Source of the DNA: Roridomyces roridus
Taxonomy: Eukaryota > Basidiomycota > Agaricomycetes > Agaricales > Mycenaceae
Direction: 5' to 3'
Length of the DNA stretch: 64,000 bases
NCBI GenBank assembly: GCA_029378245.1
Contig: JARKIF010000019.1
Location: 434,001 to 498,000, forward strand
Of this stretch, positions 43,374 to 54,690 are shown piece after piece. The translations under genes and the position numbers were made by a program. The notes beneath the pieces were generated by a model. That model saw only the letters and a list, made by a program, of their open reading frames with translations. It was not told where the DNA came from and searched no databases. Within the stretch, counting starts at the first letter, position 1; each line of letters starts with the position of its first letter.

Positions 43374-44925
43374 TCAATTTTTCAGAAAATAGTTGGCCAC
43401 ATCGCGGATGTCCTCGATGAGAGCGGGCGGATTGTCCAATCCAGCAAAATGTCCGCCAAAGTCGTGTACTAAACGTTCAACATCAGTCTCACCAACCCAG
43501 ATTTGAACAGAAATTGCGGGCACGCACCTTTGTACGACACCAAATTCCCAACCTCGGCGACGTACTCTTCCGGCCAAAGCCCAAGATTATACTCGTATTG
43601 GCTGAAAAGGAGTGGAGCGTCGGTTGGCGCTGGAGCATATACTGTGTGGAACCCATTCGGGTTCTGGGCGTAAATCCAGACGGAGGACAAGAACGAGTGG
43701 GTGAGGTAGTAGAGTGAGACGGATGTCAGGATTGCGGTATTGTCGAGTACGGATGGCGGTGTTCCTGCGCGCGGGTCGGACCCTAGGGAGTATGTGAATA
43801 GATGTTGAAGTGACTCGGATGAAGAACGCACAGAGTTTGAACTTTCCTCCGATCCATGCAAGCTGTCCGACAGGATTATCGTACAGAGCCAGCCCAATAT
43901 CGTTTGGCTGAACACAGATGAGGTTGGTTGGGAATACAAGGCATCACGAAGCTTACTTTGGTCGTCTGTTCAATGAAATACCCATTCCCAATCGTGCTCC
44001 ACTCTGCATTTCGCTGTAGTGTCACTTTCTGGACATCCGACAGAGTGATATTGTTGCCGGCAATATCTTGGGCCGTTGGCGGGGTAAACGGCAGGAATGC
44101 GAAATGTGCGGCGCGAACAGTCTCGTTGAAAGAACTGTACAGGGAATATGCCACACCAGAGCCCTGCATTCATATGAGCGTCATTTGGTAGACTATCATG
44201 GCAGATGCTCACCCAATCGGTTCCATGCACCGCGTACGTCGAATACCCTAGGACCTCACTCACCAACGTGTTGAGTATTCTGGCGGTATCGTCGACGGTC
44301 CAGTTCTGAGGCGGGGCGGAGGAGAAGGCAAATCCGGGGAGAGAGGGAACAACAACGTTGAACGAGACATTCTTTCCGCTGGTCGCGTTGAACAACGGTT
44401 GAGTTAATGGTTCGATCACTGGGAGGAACTCTTGAAAAGAGCCTAGATAGAGGAATTGAGAGGTGAGTAACAGGTCGAGATGAAATGAGCTCACCAGGCC
44501 ACCCGTGAAGTAAAATGACAGGAATCGCGTCGGAAGCTTTCGATCTTTGATGCACGAAATGCACGACTTGTCCTTCGATCTCGGCGGTGAAGTGGTCGAG
44601 TCTATGCAGGCAGGTGAGGTAAATTCCAGCCAAGAAAACGCGAAACTTACTGGTTTAACTCGGCTTCCTGCTTTCCCCAATCAAAAGTCGTCACCCATTC
44701 CGTGCGCAAGTCACGCAAGGTATCCAACTCTATGCCTTTGTCGACTCCAGCGGCGGGATACAGAGCCTGTTCCGGCAACCAGGTATTATTGACGAGGGCC
44801 TTGAGGTGCGGAACTCCCTCAGCGAGGTCTATCGTGAAGGGCTTCAAATTGAACTTGTCCTGGGTGGCACCCAGGACAGTGGCGGCGAAGGCAGCGGTGA
44901 TCACCAAGCGAGAAGTACGGGTCAT
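43374..44925 (-). CDS. epoxide hydrolase, copy EH2
   Basis: EH2 is closely related to EH1 but keeps normal features. The ATG at 44,925 gives a signal segment (SRLVITAAFAATVLGATQ), and an EHN-type region follows (NLKPFTIDLAEGVPHLKALV). HGWPG forms the oxyanion hole. The nucleophile Asp is in HGTDW, split from GSGVAYSLYSSFN by a normal GTGAGC intron. The catalytic His is in HDFGGHFAGLDNPP. The protein ends VANYFLKN. Seven or so exons. It should hydrolyse epoxides in the secretory pathway or outside the cell. It is convergent with TM3, 580 bp away. Confidence 0.87.
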
Positions 44926-46439
44926 GTTGAGTTTCAGTGGTGTAGACGACATCTTTTAAGGAATTCAACAGATGAGTCCGGTTCGGGTTGTCATCCCGGC
45001 CATTTTCAAGCACGCTTACTGATGCATGTCGTCACGTTGACTGGACATGCAATCTGTAAGCAGTTGCAAAATTAAGCACAAGTACTGACATGATCAGTAC
45101 CGGCGTTCGGGACTCCGCAGACCCTTATCGGAAAAGGAGAGCGTTTACCAGAAACTTCGCAGTCCAGGACTGGTTGAAACTTGATGCGAGATGATGCGAG
45201 AATCCACGAGAATCCAGGGTTGAGCCAAAACAGGGATCAATTGAAGCCGATTGTCGCTCTTGACATCCCCTACTCTGTCAAGAGGAGGGTTCTGTGGGGC
45301 TGAATTTTCTGATCTCCCGCAAAACTCATTGCATCAATTTCCCACATATGTCCATCTGACTCATCCCACCTATGTCAACCCTGATGATTGCCCCCAGGAT
45401 CCACATTCCTCTCCGTCATTCACAGCTGAATGGAACAAGAACAAAAATGAAAAGCTAACTTGCACACAAATCCAAACTACAATCCACGTGCAGCATCTGG
45501 AATAAAATTACTTTCAAGTTGGTGAACTGCAAAGTCAAATTGTAAACTGATCCAAATCATCAGATGCATCGTCGGACTCAGAGTAGGGGAACGGCGCTTG
45601 CGCCGCTATGGATTGTGTATGTAGCTTTTATCATGACCCAGTACTAGTGCCGGCGCGCATACTAGACTACATACCGGGAGTCTTCGTCACGGCAATACCA
45701 GATGAAAATAGAACGAATTGGGGAGGACTGTAGTAGACGCAGGGACGCTTGAGGGACGCCAGTGAAAGCCTTCTGGATGTAATTGAGCTGCAAGGTGTCC
45801 AAGTCGGCTAAATCTCTGGACATCAAGTGGACATGGTGGTTGCGGTTCAAGGTGTTGTCTGATCCGTTGATCTCAAATGCACGGCAAGGTTACTTTTCTC
45901 CGCAGCGTCCAAGCAACATCACCATCATCAACTTTCACGATAGGATAATCCACGAAATTACGTGGGAACTCCTGCCCTTTCAAGCCTTCTGTTCGTGTAC
46001 AACTCATCAGTGCGCTTCAGTAGGTAAATTGCCAATAAATTGCTCATGATCATCCCAGTAATATTCATTGTGACCGCGGGCAACCCACCCTGAGGCCGCA
46101 AGGCTCTTTCTTCCTGTTGTAGACCACAACACCGCCCTTCCGCTCCGCCTTCACCAACCGCTTCTCGATGCCAGGGGCAAAAACGGTCGCCAATCATGGG
46201 GAGAGACCCCGGCGATGGACGGAAAGGCTCTATTACGCTCGCCAGGGTACAGTTCGAAAGACTCGCCATCCGGATTCATGGCTATGAAAAAGTGAGAGTG
46301 TGCTCATGAATGGCAATAGCACCAACCGAGCCAAAAGACGGAATGAGGGCAAGAAGAAAGACGCGTCTGATCGCATCAAACAAAGTGAGCCATACAATCC
46401 GAGCTGCAGCGCGAATACACAAACCAAAGCTACAAGTTA
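44926..46439. other. spacer with one possible gene fragment
   Basis: A minus-strand frame at 45,662-45,850 reads ADLDTLQLNYIQKAFTGVPQ, SLRLLQSSPIRSIFIWYCRD and looks like real protein. It is only about 60 codons, with no start or partner exons found; it may be a broken F-box-type gene. The rest shows nothing. Confidence 0.3.
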
Positions 46440-47905
46440 TCATGATGATACACCTTCCCTCCACTGCTCCAGCCGATTCACCCTCTCCTCCTCTTCGCGT
46501 GCCCTCTCTGCAGCCGCACTCCTGAAGTACTCGACGCCGGCAGGGCTGCGAGCCCAGAGAAGCAGAGGGACGTTCCATGGATCGATTTTGGCCTCTGGCC
46601 CACGGGACTCGTACCACCTCGCTTTCCTCGCCGCCCGCCTCTGCATCTCCGCATCTCCCCGCGGGTTTCGTCGCTCCAAACCACCCGGGAGGTGCTTTGC
46701 TGCGTTCTCCCCCCGCCATCGCAAAGCAGCGACGCCGTAGTTGTAGTGAAGAAGGGTGGGCGACGGTTTTGGAATCAGAGTCCCCTGTCTGAATGCGGCG
46801 TCGCTGTTGTTCGGCATGTCCGACCGCATGTGCCGGGTGCCTTTGAGCCACTGCAACGCTCGTCGTCGTCGGGATGCTCGATGACGCCTTCGTCGTGGGG
46901 AAGGGAGGAGCTGTGACGCGGGGGAATGTCGTCCACTGCAAGGATCGGGTTGGGGGGTCTACATAGTTCCAGTTTGGGATGAGAAGGCTTTGGGAGATGA
47001 GAGTACAGCGCACCTTCACGACTGCGACGCGTCTGTCTTCCATTACACAATTCAGTTCCGCCCCAAGAATCATGCCATTCCGAATGTCCTCCACTTGAGT
47101 CAGGTCGGATGCATCTCCCTCGGCTGACGCACGAGACTGGACGATAGATTGCACCAACTGGTGGCATTGGTTATGGCAGCATGAGACGACCAAGGTAAAC
47201 GCACGCCGTCGCCCTTATGATAAGGGATTATATACGCGGGCTTGCAAACCAGGGAGGGCCTGCTCCCTGGCGAGGATGGAGCTGGAGGAGGAGGACACGT
47301 TGCTGGGCTCCTTGAAGATATCAGGGTCCACAGCGCTCCGGAAAGCTGCGCGGTCAATGCGCGGTGGTCAGAGTGAAGCTTGTCGGTCAATAGGAGGGTT
47401 ACCGTGGTCATAGACGAGAAAGTAGACCGCTCGGGCTTCCAGAGTGCCGTCATCCGGCAAGTCTGCACCAGCTCTCTCGGTTCGTATCGTGCCCAGCACA
47501 CCGAGGATGCACCAGCCCAGGAAGCGGAGATACTTGACAGGACGAGTCGAGTTTGCCGCTTGCGGTCATTCGGATGGGAATTTCCAGGTAGAATTCGTCC
47601 GTCGAGGGTGATAGCACGAGCCAGATGTGCCTCGGAGGAACATTCGAGGACATGAAAGTCGCATTTACAATGTCTTGAAGTTGGGCATGAACTGGGGCAA
47701 GATGGTGGCCTGGTCCACGAATCGGATCAATCTCTCTTTTCCACCACCGAGCACACTCGAGCACAATGCTTCAGCTCGTCGTTTTCGTCGCTCCATGCTC
47801 TCTGAAACGACTACGGGGAATCCATATAGCATGAGTTCACGCTTTCCCAGCGGGACAGGTATTCGGACAATCTCAATAATGTCGCATGGCACTCGGAGTT
47901 GCTAG
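46440..47905 (-). pseudogene. probable HNH-type nuclease-family gene, multi-exon or decayed
   Basis: Pieces in several minus-strand frames fall in the order of a mushroom family annotated as HNH nucleases: EIVRIPVPLGKRELMLYGFP; FMSSNVPPRHIWLVLSPSTD with FYLEIPIRMTASGKLDSS; ELVQTCRMTALWKPE; VEDIRNGMILGAELN, which fits the region around the second HNH histidine; LLHYNYGVAALRWRG; and a charged tail EYFRSAAAERAREEEERVNR to a stop at 46,440. Some changes may be introns, but I could not find a clean splice path or an ATG, so decay is likely. The family assignment rests on remembered sequence patterns and is moderate at best. Confidence 0.42.
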
Positions 47906-47984
47906 TAGCGACTCACAAGCGTCCTCTACACTGGACAGCCCACACTCGTGAACCTTCGTTCATGCTGCTAACGCAGCTCGCGCC

Positions 47985-48510
47985 TCTGCACGGACGTACC
48001 GATACCGAGGCACCATGAAAACAGGTATCCTGGCATGCTTTGGCCGTCCACAGAGAGGTGCGTTCCTACAACTCGTTTCCTTGATTACGCTAATGTGCTT
48101 GCCAGTACCCACCCCTGACGCTGAACGGCCTCGACGATGATACCGCGAAGGAGTCATCTCTGAATATCTGGGGTAAACTTACGAAGGTGTGTCTCATCGT
48201 CGTTTACTTGACTTCTAAGTATCTTGACATTCAGATCTCCAGAGATCACAGCATGCCTGGCCTTACCCTTCTTGATACCACTGGTAGCGAGTCCAGACTG
48301 CCTTTTTACCGACGCGACGCGCAGATGGTGCTGCGGCCTGCGGCCGCGCGATTCCCCTCTCGCCCTCCGTGCTGTATCCGACAACAACGCTTCCTGGCCT
48401 CCTTTCCCTTCCTCACAACACCCTACTCGTAGCAGCGCACACTGGGCATCGGTCGGCGTTGACGTAGCAACGACTCCGCCTACTTGTTATGCTGCTCTAA
48501 CGCGCGGGCC
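47985..48510. repeat. tandem duplication, unit 1
   Basis: This block shares an ordered series of anchors with 48,835-49,325: GAGGTGCGTTCCT(A/G)CAACT; GATGATAC(C/T)GCGAAGGAG; GTCTCATCGTCGTTT(A/G)CTTGACTTCTA; and GTAGCAGCGCACAC before GGGCATCGGT. No reading frame is conserved between the units. Confidence 0.65.
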
Positions 48511-48834
48511 TGTAGGCCCTCAGTGTCTACCACGGTCCACCTTTTGCGCGGCCCCTGCAGCTTACTCCGAGAGGCTTCACCTCGCCAGCGTCGCGTCAAG
48601 GCAGGCCGTCCGCTACAGAGTGTGCCTCATCTCTGACACGCGGAGTCAAGGCGAAGCGCCTTTGTTTTCGAGACGAGACGTTCCTCCGTCGTTCCGGCCG
48701 TCGTAGCATTTCCTACTTTGGCCGCTCTGACCGGATCTTCTTCCTGGATAACGTTCCAGCCCGATGCCCGCAAGCCCTGTGGACCTCGCCAACTGACTTG
48801 CCTCGACCGCATGGAGGGTGTGGCGACGGTGGCT

Positions 48835-49325
48835 TACTTGCGAAGCTGCCCCCAGCACCACGAAAATGGGCATTCCAGCCTGCTTTAGCTGTTCCCAGGA
48901 CCAGAGGTGCGTTCCTGCAACTAGTCCCATGAAAAATGTCGTTAATGGCGCGCTTGCCAGTGCCTACCCGCTTTCCCTGACGCTCAGCGGCCTCAACGAT
49001 GATACTGCGAAGGAGCCATCACATCCAGCACCCGTCTGGTAGACTCACGAAGGTGCGTCTCATCGTCGTTTGCTTGACTTCTATCTTGACATTCCCTTCA
49101 GGAATGACATAATTCATGCCCAGGCTGCCTTTGTACCGACGCGCAGATGGTCCCCAAGTGGACCATGGGCCGCATCCGACGGTGGAGTAACACCGCTCCC
49201 TAAAAATTACCACCTTCCCGTCCTCCCAACGCCCTACTCGTAGCAGCGCACACCAAACTGGGCATCGGTTGTTGACGTAGCGGCAACTCCACCATTTATC
49301 GTCTTACTGCGTTAACGCGCTGGCT
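48835..49325. repeat. tandem duplication, unit 2
   Basis: Diverged direct copy of 47,985-48,510, offset by about 820 bp. Small deletions occur, for example after the CTTGACTTCTA anchor. The spacer 49,326-49,796 shows no gene and should include the promoter of MYND B2. Confidence 0.65.
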
Positions 49326-49796
49326 TCTATTCGGCGTCCTGATGGATTGCATTTTGGGCCCGACTCAAAGTCAATGCTCGCGAGCCCTGTGGACCTCGTC
49401 GAGTGTGGCCCGCTTCGTCGTCGTCGTCGATCGTGCCATTATCTATCCGGCGGTGGTACTTGAATGGTGGCGCTTTGTCACACCTGCGACAGTAACTTTA
49501 TCCCGCGCGCTACTCGGGACGGCCTTCTGGTCGACGAATTCACGTTGGCCTTGGTGGAATGACATGGGGCGCGAGTGGGAAGGGTCTCTGATGGCTCGCG
49601 TCTGTTCTACATAGAAGGAGACTTGATGCAGTGTGGGAGGTCACGAACAGAAGAGGTATTGCAAGTAGGTAGTAAGTACCCTCACCGCTAAGTGCGATGT
49701 CAAAATGCATTTCGGAGTTAAGCACGGCCTGCCAGCACATCTTTCCTTTGTTTTCTTTCTTCCTTTGTTTTTCTCTTTGCTTCGAACCACATTATG

Positions 49797-52116
49797 CCTC
49801 GCCGACAAATTGGAGCAAAACATGCCAACTTTTCCCAACTGTATGCCGCTGCAAGATTCTCGCTCAGTCCATACAAGCTTGCGATGGAGGTCACTCGCTT
49901 GCTTTGCATTCCAGGTGCGTCTTGGACTTCTTCAAAAAGACCCCCTCTAATTCAAAGTCCCAGACTGCTGCACTTCTCGTGGCTTGAAGCATTGTCATAC
50001 CTCGTTTGAGGCGATCTGTGCTGCGCTTGACGAGGTGTTCGAGCAATGTCGAGAAAATCCGGACTGTGCAGTGTCTAATCGCCTCGCCGCTGCGGTCATC
50101 AGGATTTATGGAAACATGGGGGCGGACAGTGTTCTAAGAAACCGAATTTTCTCAGAAACCGGTGCGCTTTTGCGATCCTGTGGCTTTATATTGAGTACTC
50201 ACCTTGTCGCAGACTTCCTCACAAAGGCCATATCGCTGTTGCATTACCCGCGCCCGGGGGAAACCGTGATGCAAGTCTTGAGCGACGTTACGCACAGTCA
50301 CGATTTGCCCATCTTGCTCGAGATTTCGCGGTTCACTTCAACAATTCTCGACGCAGTGGAGGATCTCACCGCCGTCAGCTTGAACTACGCGGAAAAGGCG
50401 GTCTGCGTGCTCAGTCACATCACCGTTATCGCCTTTCTGGACGCCCATCCAGACAACGAAATCGTCAACACATTCCCGCGCCTCCTCCGCTGTTCCCTGA
50501 GCGCACTCCGCCTTCCGTCCTCCTCGTCAGTTGGCTTCGACCACATGTCAGTTTCTGTTTCCAGAATGCGCTCCACCAGCCAGCTGCATTCCTCGCCAAC
50601 CCGGAAGCGGTCGATTTTCTCATCGCATGCACGCGGTGCCGTGATATCTGCATTCGGATTTTCGCGCAGCGCACTCTGATCGAGATATATTCCACTCAGG
50701 TTGAGGCGCGTACGATCAGCCCGCAAGAGAACCCTGTGCTTGTCAGGGTTCAAGCCCGTGCGCCACAGCTGCTAGAGGAGTATTATCAAAACTCTCCAAC
50801 CTTCTCCGCAACGCATTTCGACGGCGTTGACAAGCTAAAGGCTCTCACCGACGCATTCAAATTGAACCCGGACCGCGGCTTGCTCGAGCTTGGCGTCGAA
50901 CTCGCAAAGCTTTTATCCGATCAAGCAATCCTCATATTGCAGTACAAGATGGACCTCGAGGGAGGGAAGGATAACTTGATTGAGATGCTGCAGGTATGCG
51001 AGAATGCTGCCCGGGATAGCAGCGAGGCGGACGCGGATCTGACCGCAGACACTCTTCACCTGCTGCGTCTTTTGACGCATGAAAATGGGCGCGATGCATA
51101 CACCTTTGGGCGAACTTGCGTCGAGCGCCACCTAGCCGTCGCGTTTTTCTACTACGTCGTTGCCATTTGCGGGAATTTGGGCTTTGACTGTATCCGTTTT
51201 GCGGATAAAGGGCTTGAATGTTCGGGCATGTCAGATTTTCTGCACAAGGGTCTGTTGCAGTACCATGCCTCGGCTTCGCTTGAGAGGGTCGCGGCGATGG
51301 CGGACGGCGTGCCTGATCGGGTTCGGTTTGGAGAGATGAATGTTTTGTTGGAGAAGGCGGCGAGAAGCGCCAAGACTTTCATCGACATTGCCCCCCTCGA
51401 TGATCTCCACATGCCGGTGATGTACGGGGTCGCTGGGCTTCTCACCCTGGCAGCGAACGGGCATACTTGGAGGGACGTAGACTTTCAGGTTCGGTGCTTC
51501 CACTAATCATTCCCTTGTGCCCGAAGTTCTGATATGTATTCGACACAGACCGCCAAGGATCAATTCTCACTTATATGCGACATTGCTCGATGCACCAGTA
51601 CGAGTTTTGAGCCAACAAAACAATGGATCACCCTCGCACACATCTTTGTTCGCATGTCGGCGGCTTGGGAAGTCTGGGGACGCACCGTCTCGCGCCAACC
51701 CAACAAACAATACTCCACGGAGGTGCGCCCGATAGTGGGACCCGAATTCGGCCCAGTCACAGGCGACTCGGATTCGGAACTGGACCATACGGCAAATCTC
51801 GCCGCATTGTTGGAAAAACTGGATATAGTAGGTTTAGAGTTGCCAGAAGCTCATGCTTTGTTTCAGCTGTATGGTCCTGTCCAGCCGGGAGTGGGGAGAT
51901 ATGGGACGGCGCAGCTGCATCGTTGTGCGGCGTGTAATAGGCCGGGGGCGACGCTCCGAAAATGCGCTGGGTGTCGGCGGGTGAGGTATGTTTTTTTGAT
52001 TGACTCTTTTTCGTGTGCGGTTAATTTTGAACAGGTATTGCGATGATAAATGCCAGAAAGGCCACTGGAAATTTCATCGGGCTGCTTGTAAAGCCAGTAG
52101 GGCCGCCTGTGATTGA
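49797..52116 (+). CDS. MYND-type protein, family B, copy B2, with a one-base frameshift
   Basis: The ATG at 49,797 gives MPRRQIGAKHANFSQLYAAA. Introns sit at the same places as in B1 (joined IPDCCTSRGLKHCHTSF; SETDFLTKA). At about 50,551, after GFDHMSV, the family sequence (FCFQNALHQPAAFLANPEAV) continues in another frame. One base is missing, and an 18-bp intron is not credible. The upstream frame then stops at 50,679. Downstream the helical body and MYND finger are intact: CAACNRPGATLRKCAGC, YCDDKCQKGHWKFH, C. Either this is a pseudogene or the base is an assembly or sequencing error. It lies directly upstream of A2. Confidence 0.7.
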
Positions 52117-52375
52117 CGTCCAACCGAGTTTGTATACCGACTTTCTTGAATCAAGTTGTGAATCCAATATGCGACCTTCAAACAATTCTCGTGAACCCTG
52201 TCACGAATAATATCCCAGTTTTTTTTTTTTTCCCAATCCCGAATTCAAACTCCCTTGTGACTTGCCCACCTAACGCCTTGGTGAGAGGACATGTGACCGC
52301 GCGTCGGCGTGACGCCGGATCACTCGCAGTGCCAGCTCACTTTCAAGCCACCTCCACTTCCATCCAACAGCCACG

Positions 52376-54216
52376 ATGCCATCTTCCGCGACCGACCCAG
52401 CCTTGGACAGCCCAGTAACACCCGACCTTCACCTAGCCTCCTCTGATCCGCTCGTGTGGGAGAAACAGTGGGAGCAGCGCTACCAATTCACTGTAGTCAC
52501 CAATCGTAGTCGCCCCGAGTCGCTCTGCCACGAAAGATGGCTCCTTCACGAAGCGGGCACACGTTTTCGGGATCCTGAAAATCAAGACCACATGATTCGC
52601 AGCATCCGTTCGCTGAAACAGGCCTTGTGCTACATACAGGCGCAGATGACTCTAAAGGCTGCGCCGTTCTGTGTCGGGAATGAGCTGCGGAGGAGGTGGA
52701 TGTCAGCCTCCCCTGCGAGACGCGGCGAGATCATACTCGCCGGTCTGGTCTCTACTTGCACCTCCGTCCCTGATCTGCATGGTGCCCGATGCCTTACCAT
52801 AAAAGAGATGAGCGTCGAATCGCACCGGCACAATGGTTCCATGTTCCCCGATCTTTTGGAAGAGATGATGGTGCAGAATTTCAATCCAACCTCCCGCCTC
52901 GCCGACACTCCAAACTACATCTCTCACCCGGTGTGGGTTGCAATCGCCGCTGAGCAGCAATCGCCCAAGACTACAGTCCCTGAAAAGCTCGCTCTAGCAA
53001 AACTCCTCGTTCAACGGAATCTTTTGATCGGTGAGAATTCAGTTGAGCTAGACACTGGGCTCGTCTGAAGCTTAGCAGGATCTGTTGTACACTTTGCGCT
53101 TTGCTCGTTTCTCGACTTGCCACCCCCCGAGAAACTCGTTCAATTGAAAACGGGTAAACCTCAAAAACCGCGCCTAGAGCCCAGTCAAGGACTGAGCAAG
53201 CTTCACGGGGAAAACTCGGAAGTCGTCAAGTCAGCCGCAAAGGCTGCGCTTGTGATAAGGAAGAAAGCGTATGCTCGAAACAAGGAGATATACGCGAGCG
53301 AGAAAAAGGACTGCCAGACGTGTGGTAAATTGAACGATACAACGACCAAGTTCCCTCGCTGCAGACGATGCTGGGATACAATGCATAGGGAGGTTTTTTA
53401 CTGCTCAACGTGCGTACTAGCGTCCCTTTTCCTCTTCCACTGATTGCTAACCACAGATTCCTCAGTGAATGTCAAAAGATGGATTGGAAAGCTGGACATA
53501 AGAAAGAGTGCGGTAAATTCCTACAGTTCGAGGAGTTGACGCCTTCGGCTCCTGAGGAACCATCTCTTCGAATTGGTCCTCCACTTTCAGGCTTCAAGCG
53601 CTCGGGTGCACTCGTTTTCCAAGTTGCACAACTCAACCACCTGTCGCCCGACTACGACTACCTCATCTTCCACAAGCGCGACCGCGCCTACTTGTCCTTC
53701 CAGGATCCGCCCATCCGCGCTGCTTTTTGCGCCTGTAGAGACAAGGCTGTAACTACAGGCGACCGCCGCGCCGTGGCGATGCTCGCTCAATTCCTCCGCT
53801 TCGTGTGCTCCCAGGACTCTCGGCCGCAAAAGTTCGGTGTCGGCCCAGATGGCATGATGGAGCAGTTGTCGATCGAGTTCGATTTCCCGGAGATTGCGCG
53901 CGCGGCAGACGAGATGGAGCAGCAGATGCTCTCTGATTCCGCGCATCGTCCGTGCGTTATCCTTTTCTTTCTGTCAATAAGAAATTCTCAAACCCTTTCC
54001 TAAAGACCTCTCATTGTCGACGCAGGGGTTTCGGTGGAACAGTGGAAAGCGATCTCAGCCACATGGGCAGACTCGAACCAGTCTCTCGTCGGCACTTTTG
54101 CTCGGAAGGTGTTTCACGCCGTAACGACGGGCTGGTCCGAGCCTACTACATGGGTGGACGTTGGGGTCATTCCCGTCACCGACGGCTCTTCAATTTACTC
54201 AATTTACGATGCTTAG
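52376..54216 (+). CDS. MYND zinc-finger protein, family A, copy A2
   Basis: Same four-exon structure as A1. The N-terminal block begins MPSSATDPALDSPVTP and shares APFCVGNELRRRWMSASPAR. The finger is CQTC, CRRC, YCS, ECQKMDWKAGHKKEC, with all ligands present and the intron in the same place. The C-terminal part is ISATWADSNQSLVGTFARKV, then TTGWSEPTTWVDVGVIPVTD, longer than in A1. The last donor is ambiguous: GTCCGT keeps this frame, while GTGCGT four bases on gives a different tail ending at 54,272. No lesion. The protein role is unknown; MYND fingers bind proline-rich partners. Confidence 0.77.
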
Positions 54217-54690
54217 CATGTGGAGGTACAATATTTTGCAGTTCGAGTACTATATCCTTCTTGTTTTCTTGAGCAACAAGCTTCATACAAGTCAATCTGG
54301 CACAAGGACTGTTTGTCTTGGAATGGGTACGAGAAACGGGCCAGACCAAGTTCACAGCGGTGTCTTGAATCCTCCACTCTGGACTCTGCCAAGGCACGAT
54401 CCCGATCGAACGGAAGTTGCGGACATCATGCTGTTGAACCGTGAGAACGATAACCAACTGCATGCGAGTCTGGACGAGATTGAAAGAGTTTCATTCCGAT
54501 TGCCCCTCTAAAACAGTACAAACCTTGCAAAGCTGGTTGGCACCGTTGGCCAACACAGCCGCGGATATCACGGTACATATTGAACTGTGAGAACCTAACT
54601 GCGCCGCCAAAGACGCGCAATGCCTCCGCTGGAAGTGAATGAAAGATTTGTAATTTCCCCTCTGAAGTCATGCAAGCCTGTGTGAAAAAT
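54217..54690. other. intergenic between convergent A2 and GT69
   Basis: 3' flanks of A2 (+) and the GT69 gene (-). No gene seen. Confidence 0.4.

Noticed and set aside
46282..47193. 303-codon open frame on the minus strand
   Set aside because: It crosses segments whose protein-like reading lies in other frames. Its own translation is low in hydrophobic order and Arg/Gly-rich. I treat it as a shadow of the HNH-like remnant.
50551..50568. An 18-bp GT..AG intron to explain the B2 frame change
   Set aside because: It is far below any realistic intron length in this window (about 45 bp or more), so a frameshift is the simpler reading.
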